Source: a virus | Virus record (IMG/VR): IMGVR_UViG_3300025769_000208 | Span: 1 to 46,521 of that record | Direction: 5' to 3' (one strand) | DNA length: 46,521 nt | Part shown: one piece after another, positions 24,772 through 34,096 of the stretch | Position numbering within the stretch: position 1 is the first letter of the stretch | Layout of the letters: every line of letters starts with the position of its first letter | Made by a program: the position numbers and the translations under genes | Notes under the pieces: generated by a model | Seen by the model: only the letters and a program-made list of their open reading frames with translations | The model's database searches: none | Told to the model about the DNA's origin: nothing

Positions 24772-25242
24772 ATGCCTAATCATCGGACATTTAAAATAAA
24801 ACCTATTAATAAATTTATAAAAGAAAATTTAGGTTTAGATTATGTTGATCCATTCCCATATCCTTTTAAACAAGATGCAATTGATTTTTTAAAAAGTATT
24901 GAAACTAGTTCGATAAATTCTTTAGTTTTTGACCCTCCATATTCACAATATCAACTTAAAGAAAAATACAAAAGTTTAGGTATATATTTCCATAACTCAA
25001 ATGATAATGATCAGAATAGAAGAATAACTAAATATTGGTCCAATTGCAAAAAAGAAATTACTAGAATTATTAAACCGAATGGAAAGGTTATATCTTTTGG
25101 TTGGAACTCAGGGGGTATGGGTAAGAAGAATGGGTTTGAAATACAAAAAATTTTATTAGTTAATCATGGGGCTCAACACAATGATACTATTTGTACATTA
25201 GAAACTAAAGCCACTTCTGAACTTGTTCCCCAAGAGTCTTAG
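24772..25242 (+). CDS. Phage adenine-specific DNA methyltransferase (small type)
   Basis: The 156-residue protein has the catalytic DPPYS motif at 54-58 and the conserved block ISFGWNSGGMGKKNGFEIQKILLVNHGAQHND at about 107-138, typical of small phage N6-adenine methyltransferases. The family's usual N-terminal extension is shortened and no separate classical SAM FxGxG is seen. It would methylate adenines in phage DNA, giving protection from host restriction. Its last 38 bases overlap the 3' end of the antisense helicase. Confidence 0.7.
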   Translation: MPNHRTFKIKPINKFIKENLGLDYVDPFPYPFKQDAIDFLKSIETSSINSLVFDPPYSQYQLKEKYKSLGIYFHNSNDNDQNRRITKYWSNCKKEITRIIKPNGKVISFGWNSGGMGKKNGFEIQKILLVNHGAQHNDTICTLETKATSELVPQES

Positions 25243-26611
25243 CAGATAATTCAATTTTATTTTCTAAATTATGTAATACCATTTCATCAATAGTATCTGT
25301 TGCAATAAGATCTATATATGTGACTTGAGAAGTTTGACCATATCTATGAGCACGATCCTCGCTTTGCTGACGGACTTCCAAGTTGTAAGAATTACTAAAA
25401 TATATAACATACTTAGCAGCAGTAAGGGTAAGACCATAACCACCAACAGTAGGGTTCCCAACAAGGAAACGACATCTGTCATCAGACTGAAAACTTTCAA
25501 CAGCTTGGTTACGAACATCCACTGAATCTTTTCCGTATATTGAAACCACCGAATCTTTTCCATAGGTCTCTCCTAATTTAGTTTTAATCATCTCTATGTT
25601 GTGTACATAATTAGCCCATATAATACACTTGTCTTCACTCTCCTCCAAGATACTCATCAATTCTTTAAGTTTAGCATTTGTTTTAAAATCTACAATTTTA
25701 CCATCATTAGTTTTAACAAAGCCATTAGCCACTTGTTGTAGTTTAAGTAATTCAGTAAGCTTGTTATTGTAAGATACTTCATCGTTTTGTAGTAATATAA
25801 TAGCAGTTGCTTTTAATTTTTCGTAAGCAATTCTTTGTTCATCAGGTAATTCAATATGTCTTTGTACATACATTTTCTCTGGTAGATCAAGGCAATCTTT
25901 TTTTCTTACCCTATAAGAAAATGTTTTTAATTTATATTCTAACTCTTCAAGATTTACATAATACTTGGGTATTTGTATATTGTACCCTCCTCTTTCAATA
26001 CTATACATAACTGCATATTTTGATTTAAATACTGTAAAGTTCTCATACCCTAATAATTTTTTATCTAAAAAAGCACATTGAGAAAACAAGTCTAATGGAG
26101 ACTTAGTAATTGGAGAACCAGTTAATATCCTCTTATATCTAGCTAATTGTCCTAATTTAATAATAGCTTTTGTTCTTGAAGCCTTAAGATTTTTTATAGA
26201 TGTACTCTCATCTAATATAACCATACTCCTCATTCCATGTTTAAGTAATTTATACTCAAGCCATTTCTTACCTGATGCATGAGATAATGCTTCAACATTC
26301 ATTAATATAAATGTAAGTTTTTTTGGGTCTAATTTAAATGTTTTATCTTTAGTGACTTTCCAAATATAAATATTAGTTTCTTCTGGACAATGAAAGTCGA
26401 TTTCTTTTTTCCAATTTTGATAAACAGAATTAGGTGCAATAACAAAGGCAAAATCTATCCTTTGTTCTTGGAATAAGTATGCTGCATTATCAATAGCAAC
26501 TTTAGTTTTACCAGTTCCCATCTCCATAAAATAAGCAAAGTTGTAAGGTTTGGCCCCTTCAATTAATGATTGCCTTTGATGTTTAAATGGTTTTGTTTTA
26601 TAATTATACAC
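25205..26611 (-). CDS. SNF2-like superfamily 2 helicase
   Basis: The 468-residue leftward gene shows helicase motifs: FMEMGTGKTKVA (Walker A, about 29-39), IAPNSVYQNWKKE, VILDESTSIK (DExx, about 131-140), ILTGSP (motif III), SVVSIYGKD, FLVGNPTVGGYGLTLTAAKYVIYFSNSYN and a motif VI QQSEDRAHRYGQ. It is a small SWI/SNF-type translocase found in phages, probably for replication, recombination or displacing proteins from DNA. It is the only large gene on the minus strand. Confidence 0.85.
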   Translation of the reverse strand: MYNYKTKPFKHQRQSLIEGAKPYNFAYFMEMGTGKTKVAIDNAAYLFQEQRIDFAFVIAPNSVYQNWKKEIDFHCPEETNIYIWKVTKDKTFKLDPKKLTFILMNVEALSHASGKKWLEYKLLKHGMRSMVILDESTSIKNLKASRTKAIIKLGQLARYKRILTGSPITKSPLDLFSQCAFLDKKLLGYENFTVFKSKYAVMYSIERGGYNIQIPKYYVNLEELEYKLKTFSYRVRKKDCLDLPEKMYVQRHIELPDEQRIAYEKLKATAIILLQNDEVSYNNKLTELLKLQQVANGFVKTNDGKIVDFKTNAKLKELMSILEESEDKCIIWANYVHNIEMIKTKLGETYGKDSVVSIYGKDSVDVRNQAVESFQSDDRCRFLVGNPTVGGYGLTLTAAKYVIYFSNSYNLEVRQQSEDRAHRYGQTSQVTYIDLIATDTIDEMVLHNLENKIELSAKTLGEQVQKWL

Positions 26612-26634
26612 GCAGAATTATTTAAATTATTTGT

Positions 26635-26661
26635 TTGCATTAATCAAATTAATAATATATT
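26635..26661 (+). promoter_or_regulatory. Putative promoter before replication genes
   Basis: TTGCAT at 26635-26640 and TATATT at 26656-26661 are separated by 15 bases. The same 15-base spacing and identical TATATT recur at 34754-34780 and 41039-41065. It lies in the divergent gap between the minus-strand helicase and the rightward operon starting at 26685. Confidence 0.35.
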
Positions 26662-26684
26662 GATTCTTGCACAAGGAGGTTCTT

Positions 26685-27230
26685 ATGGACTTAGAAGCAG
26701 AATCTATCATAACGGTAGATACTGGCATGTCGACAGACATTGCCAAATCTTGCAACAAGTTATTGGAAACTCAGAAAAAAATATTAACGACTGAAGAAGA
26801 ACTGAAAAAGTTAAAAGAAGTCGAGACTACTCTTTCTGAGCAAACAATTCCAAACTTAATGCAACAAGCTGGTTTATCTCTGTTAAAATTAGCAGATGGT
26901 TCATCCGTTGAGGTTAAACCATTCTATTCAGCTAGAATACCAGCGTCTAAAAGTGATGAAGCTTTTGACTGGCTTAGAGACAATGGACATGGAGACTTGA
27001 TTAAAAACCAAGTGTCTTTGGAATTTGGAATGAAGCAAGACAATGAAGCTAAATCAATTATAGAAGAGCTGAAAGCAAAAGGTCTACCAGTGAAGCAAAA
27101 AACTTCTGTTCATCCAAGTAGTCTTAGAGGATTTGTTAGAGAACAAATTCAAGATCTTGGTAAAGATGTACCTGCTGAACTGTTTGGAACTTATGTTGCA
27201 AATAAAACTAAAATAACCACGAAGGAATAA
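26685..27230 (+). CDS. Conserved replication-module protein (181 aa)
   Basis: The start is ATG 26685 behind AAGGAGGT (26673-26680); the upstream TTG is discarded. The N-terminal half is a long coiled coil (SCNKLLETQKKILTTEEELKKLKEVETTLSE), followed by a compact part with LKLADGSSVEVKPFYSARIPASKSDEAFDWLRDNGHGDLI and VHPSSLRGFVREQI. It immediately precedes the SSB-like gene and is a common first gene of this module in marine phages. The role is unrecognised; an oligomeric accessory protein seems possible. Confidence 0.65.
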   Translation: MDLEAESIITVDTGMSTDIAKSCNKLLETQKKILTTEEELKKLKEVETTLSEQTIPNLMQQAGLSLLKLADGSSVEVKPFYSARIPASKSDEAFDWLRDNGHGDLIKNQVSLEFGMKQDNEAKSIIEELKAKGLPVKQKTSVHPSSLRGFVREQIQDLGKDVPAELFGTYVANKTKITTKE

Positions 27231-27232
27231 TC

Positions 27233-28045
27233 ATGATCGAAAAAAAAGCGATGACGACAAAAAAAGAAAACCTTCCAGCTGCTATTAATTTAGAGCAGAT
27301 GGCAGGTCAAGGTCAAGAGTATGTGACGGCTCGAGATCAAAAACTACCAATCCTAAAAATACTTTATGCTAACTCTCCAGTCCTAGATGAGACTGATGGC
27401 AAACATGTTGAGACTGCAAAGCAAGGAGACATATGGAGTGAAACATCAGGTAAAGTTTGGAAAGGTAGACAAGGATTAATAGTAGTGCCTTGTCTTTACA
27501 TAAACACTTTTAATGAGTGGAAAGACAAAGGGGATAGTCCAGGAAGACCAGTAGGTATTCATACTGATCCAGCTATTATGTCCCAAACAACTAGAGGTGC
27601 CGACAACAAAGACCGATTAGAAAACGGAAACTATGTTGAAGATACTGGTAATCACTTTGTTTATATTTTGGATGAAAATTATAATCCGATGGAACAAGCT
27701 TTGATTACTATGAAATCTACTCAAAAGAAAAAATCAAAGACATGGAATTCAATGATCATGTCTAGAAGAGCACAAGGTAAGAATGGTATGTTCAATCCAC
27801 CATCATGGTCGACTGCTTACAAGTTAAGCACAACCAAAGAGTCTAATTCACAAAACTCTTGGTATGGATGGGTTGTTGAGTTTGATAAGTTTTTAAATAC
27901 TCAAGAACATTTAAAAGTATTGGAAACAACTCAAGCTTTCTATCAAAGTGCTATGAAGAGTGATATTTTTGGTAAAGTAGATTTTGCACAAGAAAATCAA
28001 GCTCAAGGAAATAATAGCCCAGATAAAACTAACGTTCCATTTTAA
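27233..28045 (+). CDS. Putative single-stranded DNA-binding protein
   Basis: An AGGA precedes the ATG by 8 bases. The 270-residue protein contains a beta-rich middle (SGKVWKGRQGLIVVPCLYINTF, YVEDTGNHFVYILDENYNP) and a basic, aromatic region (KSKTWNSMIMSRRAQGKNG). The C-terminus NSPDKTNVPF resembles the acidic DxIPF tail that SSB proteins use to recruit partners, though it is less acidic. Position directly before primase, helicase and polymerase supports ssDNA binding. The fold assignment is inference. Confidence 0.55.
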   Translation: MIEKKAMTTKKENLPAAINLEQMAGQGQEYVTARDQKLPILKILYANSPVLDETDGKHVETAKQGDIWSETSGKVWKGRQGLIVVPCLYINTFNEWKDKGDSPGRPVGIHTDPAIMSQTTRGADNKDRLENGNYVEDTGNHFVYILDENYNPMEQALITMKSTQKKKSKTWNSMIMSRRAQGKNGMFNPPSWSTAYKLSTTKESNSQNSWYGWVVEFDKFLNTQEHLKVLETTQAFYQSAMKSDIFGKVDFAQENQAQGNNSPDKTNVPF

Positions 28046-28048
28046 ACC

Positions 28049-29602
28049 ATGGAACAGGAGCTCTTAAAAATATTTGAGGGTAATTCTGAACTGTTCATCA
28101 CTACCTCTCTAACTGGAGAGGTAGATGAACGGGGAAAGACAGTAGGCCAAACACTCACGGTCCACGAACCAGTTACTCTTAAAATCTGGAAGGAACATTT
28201 AGAAGGTACGAAGCGTATAGGTATCAAACCTGAAAAGGATGATATGTGTAAGTGGGGATGTATAGATATTGACCCACAAAGTTATAAAGATTATTCACAA
28301 AAAAAAGTTATAGATATTCTTAGGGACAATCAATTACCATTAGTACCAGTAAGATCAAAATCAGGTGGACTTCATTTGTTTTTGTTTTTAGATAATTGGT
28401 ATCCAGTAAAAGATGTTTTAAAAAAATTACATGAATGGAATAAAAATTTCTTTCAAGCATTAGAAGTATTTCCAATGAATAAATGCATGAATATGCCTTA
28501 CTTTAATATGAATGCTACTACTGAGTTTGCATACAATGAATCCAATACTCCAGTTATGATTGGAACATTTATTGAAATAATTAGAAATAAAACTTTATCG
28601 TTAGATAAATTACAAAATATAAAAGTAAAAGAATATGAACCTGAAGAGGATTGGAAACACTATCCACCTTGTGTTCAAAAAATGATTATGGATAAATGGT
28701 CTGGTAACCATCGTAATGATTTACTTTACAATGTGGGTGTACTTGAGATGAAGAAGTCTGATGGCAAAATTACAATTGAAGAGATGAGAACAATACTTCA
28801 AAAAAGAAACCAAGAAATATTTGTAACACCAATGGATCCTAGAGAGATAGATAACTCTGTAGCAAAATCTGTAATTAAAAAAGACTACAACTATAAGTGT
28901 CCACCAAAGCTTGGTGCTATTACTCCAATATGTAACAAAGATTTATGTAAGTTTAGAAAACTTGGTATTGGTTCACAAGTCCCAGATTTAATTGATGACT
29001 TTGAAGAAATAGAATTTATTAGAAGCACAAAATCAATTGAATATTCTTTTGTATTTCAAGGAGAGAAAATAGTAATTGGTCCAGAAGATATGAAAGATGA
29101 AAAATCATTTAGAGTAAAACTTTTAAGATATGGAATTTATTGGGTCACTTTACCAAGACCTAGAAGTGGTCCTTCTCCTTTTGAAATGCTTATATCAACT
29201 ATTGTTAAGAAAGCAGTAGAGAATGAGAAGATGAAATTTGAAGATACACTAGGAGAAGAGAAATACAATTTTCTTAAAAAATTCTTTGAAAGCCATATTG
29301 AGGAAGATGACTTTGATAAGCTGCAAGATAACTATGTGGTCTTAGATTCTAAAACAAATGTGTGTTACTTTAAAAAAATTACTTTTGAAAAGTTCTTAGG
29401 TAATGATAAAACATTTAAGAGTGCAGCAGAGGCTATGCACTTATTAGGTTGTGAAAGAATAGATTATCATGAGGGTGTTAAAAATGTATGGTCTGTCGAA
29501 ATGCCTAAGTTCGTAGATTATAAAAAAGCAAGTAAACCAAAAGAAAAGAAAACAATATCGGAGATGGATGAAGAATTCCACACAGGAAAGTTTAGAACTT
29601 AA
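28049..29602 (+). CDS. AEP-type DNA primase
   Basis: The 517-residue protein carries archaeo-eukaryotic primase motifs: D73 and D75 in GCIDIDPQSY for metal binding, and VRSKSGGLHLFLFLD at about 101-115, where S/G-G-x-H binds nucleotide. A cysteine cluster occurs at about 286-307 (YKCPPKLGAITPICNKDLC), reminiscent of the small zinc-like PriCT region. The C-terminal half is variable and may bind helicase or DNA. It probably synthesises primers for the phage polymerase. The end overlaps the helicase start. Confidence 0.7.
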   Translation: MEQELLKIFEGNSELFITTSLTGEVDERGKTVGQTLTVHEPVTLKIWKEHLEGTKRIGIKPEKDDMCKWGCIDIDPQSYKDYSQKKVIDILRDNQLPLVPVRSKSGGLHLFLFLDNWYPVKDVLKKLHEWNKNFFQALEVFPMNKCMNMPYFNMNATTEFAYNESNTPVMIGTFIEIIRNKTLSLDKLQNIKVKEYEPEEDWKHYPPCVQKMIMDKWSGNHRNDLLYNVGVLEMKKSDGKITIEEMRTILQKRNQEIFVTPMDPREIDNSVAKSVIKKDYNYKCPPKLGAITPICNKDLCKFRKLGIGSQVPDLIDDFEEIEFIRSTKSIEYSFVFQGEKIVIGPEDMKDEKSFRVKLLRYGIYWVTLPRPRSGPSPFEMLISTIVKKAVENEKMKFEDTLGEEKYNFLKKFFESHIEEDDFDKLQDNYVVLDSKTNVCYFKKITFEKFLGNDKTFKSAAEAMHLLGCERIDYHEGVKNVWSVEMPKFVDYKKASKPKEKKTISEMDEEFHTGKFRT

Positions 29603-31211
29603 AATATTAAAAGAACTTTATCACAAAACCATAAAGATCTTTGGTCCTCCCGGTACAGGCAAAACATATACATTAATAGAAAAAGTTTTAAAAAGTTATT
29701 TAAGAAAAGGTATTAGACCACAAGAGATAGCCTATCTATCATTTACAAATAAAGCAGTTAACACTGCAGTAAGAAGAGCTATGGAATCTTTTCCAAAGTA
29801 TAGCACTGAGGATTTTTCTAGATTCAAAACATTACATACTTATTGTAGAAGATATTTTCCTGAAGAAGTATTTGACCCTAAAGATTGTACAATTGATTTT
29901 GCTTTACAAACTAAAGTAATTAAATCTAGTGATAAAAGATTAGCAGATGATAACTTTATGTATAAAGACTGGTCATTAGGAGTATACAGTAAAGCTAGAA
30001 ATTTATTAATCGCACCAGAAGAAGCATATAAACAAGAAGCCTATAAGAGAGATTCACTTACTGTATTTTTAAGAAAGATAAGTACCTATGAACATTACAA
30101 GGTCGGTGGAGGAGAAAGATCATTTATAGATTTTGATGACATGATTGAAAGAGCTATCAAAGAAGTAGACTTTCCTTCATTAAAAGTTTTAATATTAGAT
30201 GAAGCTCAAGATTGTACACCTCTTCAATGGTCTGTTATTTATAAGATGGCATCTAAAGTAGATAGAATATATTTAGCAGGAGATGATGATCAAGCCATAT
30301 ATAAATGGAATGGAGCTGACCCAAAATATTTTACTCAATTCTTTCCTGGTCGTAAAGTAAAGTTAAGAAGAACTCAGAGATTCGGTGAGGCCATACATAG
30401 ATTTTCTCAAGTAATTAGAAGAGGTATTAGTGACAGTGAAGAAAAAGAATACCTACCGGGAGGAAGTAAAGGATTTGTTAAAGCTTATCTATCATTTAAA
30501 GAAATACCTTTTGAAACATTTAACGAGGATTGGTACATATTGGGACGTATCAATGAAACTGTAAATGAACTTAGAATGTTAGCAAAAGATGCTGGTCTTT
30601 ATTACAAAGATAACAAAGGTACAAAATGTTTTGACCAGAAACAATGGGAGGCTATCAAGGCATGGACTGCAATTACCAAAAATAAAAAGATTGATAAAAA
30701 AGCAGCAAGAAACATGTATAAATATATTAGAGAATTAGAAGACCCTAATTATAGGTTAGATAAATTTTGGAGAGCAGAACCTGATTTAAGAGATTATGAT
30801 TTTCAAACATTAAAAGAATGGTGTGGACTTACATTAGAAGATAATCAAAAAGATAAACCTTGGTATTGGATATTAAGAAGAAATTTTAAACCTAGACAAG
30901 TAAGACATTTTATAAGATTACTAAGAAGATATGGACAAAAAGAATTAGATAAAGATCCGTTAATAACTATAGATACAATTCATAGTGTTAAGGGTGGAGA
31001 GGCTAATCATGTTGTATTGTATGGTAAGGGAAACTATCCATCTGACTATAAACATAAAAATAAAAAAGAAAAAAGTGATGAACGAAAAGTTTGGTATACT
31101 GGTGCAACTAGAGCAAGAAAAACTTTACATTTACTAAGATCTGACTATAAGTTTAACTATCCGATTGGACAAGACTATTTAATATATATACAGGAGAAAA
31201 ATGACAAATAA
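29568..31211 (+). CDS. UvrD/Rep-type superfamily 1 helicase
   Basis: The motifs are clear: Walker A GPPGTGKT (26-33), AYLSFTNKAVNTA (Ia), FKTLHTYCRRYF, IDFDDMIERA, VLILDEAQDCTPLQW (Walker B, D211-D215), YLAGDDDQAIYKWNGA (III), LRRTQRFGEAIH (IV), TIDTIHSVKGGEANHVVL (V) and VWYTGATRARKTLHLL (VI). The 547-residue enzyme is the likely replicative or recombination 3'-5' helicase. Its first 35 bases overlap the primase end, and its stop overlaps the DUF3310 gene. Confidence 0.9.
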   Translation: MKNSTQESLELKILKELYHKTIKIFGPPGTGKTYTLIEKVLKSYLRKGIRPQEIAYLSFTNKAVNTAVRRAMESFPKYSTEDFSRFKTLHTYCRRYFPEEVFDPKDCTIDFALQTKVIKSSDKRLADDNFMYKDWSLGVYSKARNLLIAPEEAYKQEAYKRDSLTVFLRKISTYEHYKVGGGERSFIDFDDMIERAIKEVDFPSLKVLILDEAQDCTPLQWSVIYKMASKVDRIYLAGDDDQAIYKWNGADPKYFTQFFPGRKVKLRRTQRFGEAIHRFSQVIRRGISDSEEKEYLPGGSKGFVKAYLSFKEIPFETFNEDWYILGRINETVNELRMLAKDAGLYYKDNKGTKCFDQKQWEAIKAWTAITKNKKIDKKAARNMYKYIRELEDPNYRLDKFWRAEPDLRDYDFQTLKEWCGLTLEDNQKDKPWYWILRRNFKPRQVRHFIRLLRRYGQKELDKDPLITIDTIHSVKGGEANHVVLYGKGNYPSDYKHKNKKEKSDERKVWYTGATRARKTLHLLRSDYKFNYPIGQDYLIYIQEKNDK

Positions 31212-31464
31212 AGATTTATTCGATGAAAGTTTTCCTAATGATAAGCAGATTGGAGGATCTCACTACAAGCAGTTTTTGATTCAGCCCTGGACATTTATAA
31301 GAAAGAACAATTTAAATCCATTACAAGCAAATATAATTAAATATGTATGTAGATATTTATCTAAAGGTAAACCCTTAGAAGATTTAGAAAAAATAAAACA
31401 TTACTGTGATTTAGAAATAAAACATCTAAAAGATCGTAAGGATGACAAAAAGAAAAAAAATTAA
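31201..31464 (+). CDS. DUF3310 protein (T7 gp1.7-like)
   Basis: The 87-residue product has the family core: GGSHYKQFLIQPWTFI, NNLNPLQANIIKYVCRYLSKGKPLEDLEKIKHYCDLEI. In T7, gp1.7 belongs to this family and is linked to nucleotide kinase activity. The full-length core is present with a basic Lys/Asp tail. It probably supports nucleotide supply in replication. Confidence 0.85.
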   Translation: MTNKDLFDESFPNDKQIGGSHYKQFLIQPWTFIRKNNLNPLQANIIKYVCRYLSKGKPLEDLEKIKHYCDLEIKHLKDRKDDKKKKN

Positions 31465-31618
31465 ATGTTCAAAGTGTGATAAAGATGCAGTCATTATTGA
31501 AGACAAGATATATTATTGTGGTCCTTGTGCTGTTAAGCAGTTTATTACAAGGGTGCACAAAAGACTTCGATCTAAACCCAACATCAACAATAGTCAGAAC
31601 AATGTTAAAAGGAAATAG
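31442..31618 (+). CDS. Zinc-ribbon micro-protein (58 aa)
   Basis: ATG 31442 lies inside the tail of the DUF3310 gene. The product has paired CxxC motifs (C9/C12 and C26/C29, CSKC and CGPC) separated by 13 residues, a minimal zinc ribbon, followed by a basic tail (VHKRLRSKPN). It ends 3 bases before the polymerase ATG. A DNA-binding accessory to the polymerase is possible but unproven. Confidence 0.6.
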   Translation: MTKRKKIKCSKCDKDAVIIEDKIYYCGPCAVKQFITRVHKRLRSKPNINNSQNNVKRK

Positions 31619-31621
31619 CAA

Positions 31622-33496
31622 ATGAGTAATGGATTACAACTTACATTAACTTTTAAAAAATCAATGTGGAATACTCCTAGTGAGTACAAAGACTTATCTC
31701 AATACAAAGAAATAGCGATTGATTTAGAAACTAGAGACGATGGTATTAATGAAAGACTTGGAGCTGGTTGGGCTTTAGGTAAGGGGGAGATAGTAGGATT
31801 TGCAGTAGCAGTAGAAGGATGGAAAGGTTATTTTCCTTTTGGTCATCTAGGTGGTGGCAACATGATACCTGAACAAGTAAAGAAATATATGAAAGATGTA
31901 TGTGCTTTACCGAATACTAAAATATTTCATAATGCTCAATACGATGTAGGTTGGTTACAAGCATCTGGTATCACGGTCAACGGACCTATAGTTGATACAA
32001 TGATTGCAGCTGCACTTATAAATGAGAATAGATTTTCGTATTCATTAAATGCATTATCAGTAGATTACTTAAACGAGATAAAAGCTGAGACAGAACTTAG
32101 AGAGGCTGCAGCAGCACATGGTATTGACCCTAAGGCAGAGATGTGGAAGTTACCAGCAGAGCATGTGGGTTATTATGCAGAACAGGATGCAGAACTTACT
32201 TTAAAATTATGGCAAAGATTTAAACACGAAATAACTTCACAAAGTTTAATTACTGTATGGGAAATGGAGCAGCAACTGCTTCCGATATTAATAAAGATGC
32301 GTCAACGAGGAGTGAGAGTCCAAGTGGAAAAAGCTGCAGAATTACAAAAAGAAATGAAGCTCCAAGAAAAAGAAATACTATTGGATATACAGAAAGAAAT
32401 AGGAATAGAAATAGATATTTGGGCACCCCGCCAGATTGCCAAAGCTTTTGACAAATTGAAGTTAGAATACCCGCGAACCGAAAAAACAAAAGAACCTTCC
32501 TTTACACAAAATTGGTTGATTAATAATAAAAACAAAATAGCACAACTTATTGTAAGTGCAAGAGAAGTTAATAAATTTCATGGAACTTTTTTATCATCTA
32601 TTATGAAATACCAAGTTAATGGGAGGATACACGGAGAGATCAATCAGTTGAGAGGAGATAATGGAGGTACAGTTTCTGGTAGACTTTCAATGAGTAATCC
32701 AAATTTACAACAAGTACCATCTAGAAATAAAGATTTTGGTCCCAAGATAAGAAGTCTATTTATTCCTGAAGAAGGCCATAAGTGGGGTAGCTTTGATTAT
32801 TCTCAACAAGAACCAAGAATGACAGTGCATTATGCAGCTTCAATCGGAGATGGTTATGAGGGTTCAAACGAATTAGTGGATGCTTATCAAAATGCCAGTG
32901 CAGACTTTCATCAGACAGTTGCTGACTTAGTTGGAATAGATAGAACTCAAGCAAAAACAATTGGCTTAGGTTTAATGTATGGAATGGGAAAAAACAAATT
33001 AGCTAATTCTCTTGGTGTTAGTAAAGATGAAGCCAATGAATTAATTATTAAATACAATAAAAAAGTACCCTTTGTTAAAAAACTTTCAGATAGATGTAAG
33101 TATGCAGCAGATGAAAAGGGAGTTATCAGAACTAAAAAAGGTAGAAAATGTAGGTTTGATATGTGGGAAACTAGAGACTTCGGCTTACACCAAGCAGAAA
33201 AATATGAAGATGCAGTAGCCAAATATGGTAAAGATAATATTAAAAGAGCATACACATACAAAGCTTTGAACAGATTAATTCAAGGATCTTCAGCTGATCA
33301 AACAAAACAATCAATGTTGGATTGTTATAATGCTGGTCATTTACCTATGTTACAAATACATGATGAGTTATGTTTTAATATCAAAGATGAAGCTCATGCA
33401 AAAGAAATACAAAAGTTAATGCAAAACACAATTGAATTTAAAGTACCAAGTGTAGTTGAATACGGCCTTGGAGAAAGTTGGGGAGATGCTAAATAA
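31622..33496 (+). CDS. polA: DNA polymerase I (family A) with 3'-5' exonuclease
   Basis: The 624-residue enzyme has an N-terminal proofreading domain (AIDLETRDDG with D34/E36; FHNAQYDVGWLQ; YYAEQDAELTLKLW). The polymerase core shows motif A WGSFDYSQQEPRM (D392), motif B RTQAKTIGLGLMYG (K445, Y453) and motif C LQIHDELCF (D581/E582). The residue equivalent to E. coli F762 is Leu (L449). There is no 5' nuclease domain and no DnaJ-like zinc insert. It is the phage replicase. Confidence 0.92.
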   Translation: MSNGLQLTLTFKKSMWNTPSEYKDLSQYKEIAIDLETRDDGINERLGAGWALGKGEIVGFAVAVEGWKGYFPFGHLGGGNMIPEQVKKYMKDVCALPNTKIFHNAQYDVGWLQASGITVNGPIVDTMIAAALINENRFSYSLNALSVDYLNEIKAETELREAAAAHGIDPKAEMWKLPAEHVGYYAEQDAELTLKLWQRFKHEITSQSLITVWEMEQQLLPILIKMRQRGVRVQVEKAAELQKEMKLQEKEILLDIQKEIGIEIDIWAPRQIAKAFDKLKLEYPRTEKTKEPSFTQNWLINNKNKIAQLIVSAREVNKFHGTFLSSIMKYQVNGRIHGEINQLRGDNGGTVSGRLSMSNPNLQQVPSRNKDFGPKIRSLFIPEEGHKWGSFDYSQQEPRMTVHYAASIGDGYEGSNELVDAYQNASADFHQTVADLVGIDRTQAKTIGLGLMYGMGKNKLANSLGVSKDEANELIIKYNKKVPFVKKLSDRCKYAADEKGVIRTKKGRKCRFDMWETRDFGLHQAEKYEDAVAKYGKDNIKRAYTYKALNRLIQGSSADQTKQSMLDCYNAGHLPMLQIHDELCFNIKDEAHAKEIQKLMQNTIEFKVPSVVEYGLGESWGDAK

Positions 33497-33917
33497 AAAA
33501 AACATACCACACAATAACCAAGATATGATTGCATATGCTGCAGGATTATTTGATGGTGAAGGTAATATTAATTATGCTCAATACAATTGTAAAAATCCGT
33601 CTGGTAAAATTTATAAAAAATGGAATGTAGCTATGGAAGTAGCAATGACAGATTTAGATTGTATTAAAAATTTTTATGATATTGTTCAAGTTGGGTCTAT
33701 ACATTTTAAAGGTATTGGTAAAGGTTCATTAGGTAAAAAAGATCAATGGAGATGGAGATGCTCACATCAAAAAGCATTACATTTAGCAAAATTATTTTTA
33801 CCTTATGCAGTAGCTAAAAGAGAAAAGTTATTTAAAATTATAAACCATTATGAGTTTAAAAAGCCGACAGAAGCCCTAAGTAAAAAGTTTCCTTTTTTAA
33901 AACTTAAGAAAAGTTAA
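33486..33917 (+). CDS. LAGLIDADG-type homing endonuclease (single motif)
   Basis: ATG 33486 lies inside the polymerase stop region, with a GGGGAG just ahead (ORF extension to 33456 is in the polymerase). The product carries YAAGLFDGEGNINYA, a LAGLIDADG motif with the catalytic acidic residue, and a basic C-terminal half (DQWRWRCSHQKALHLAKLFLPYAVAKREKLFKI). One motif implies a homodimer. A free-standing homing endonuclease next to polA is a familiar mobile intruder in phages. It ends convergent with the leftward island. Confidence 0.75.
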   Translation: MLNKKNIPHNNQDMIAYAAGLFDGEGNINYAQYNCKNPSGKIYKKWNVAMEVAMTDLDCIKNFYDIVQVGSIHFKGIGKGSLGKKDQWRWRCSHQKALHLAKLFLPYAVAKREKLFKIINHYEFKKPTEALSKKFPFLKLKKS

Positions 33918-34096
33918 CTAGCTTGAGCTAAATTTTCTTGTACATCCTGATACTTAAGACTGTTTCTAGTAGACTTAATATCAGATTCTATTTTAAGCAT
34001 TTCAGTGTTACATCCACCATGGGTCATTAATTCTGCTGACCATCTATGCTCAAGGTGTTGAAGTTTTTTCAACAACTCTATCTTTTTCGGACTCAT
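33914..34096 (-). CDS. Small coiled-coil protein (60 aa), leftward
   Basis: The start is ATG 34096 because AGGA lies 8 bases ahead; an upstream ATG at 34111 is less good. The product is MSPKKIELLKKLQHLEHRW and a second helix (MLKIESDIKSTRNSLKYQ), likely a helical hairpin. Its stop shares a GTTAAC palindrome with the stop of the endonuclease gene opposite. Function unknown. Confidence 0.5.
   Translation of the reverse strand: MSPKKIELLKKLQHLEHRWSAELMTHGGCNTEMLKIESDIKSTRNSLKYQDVQENLAQAS

Noticed and set aside
24772-25242. Methyltransferase as a broken fragment
   Set aside because: Despite its short N-terminus it keeps the catalytic DPPY and the long C-terminal family block, so it is more likely a small but intact type.
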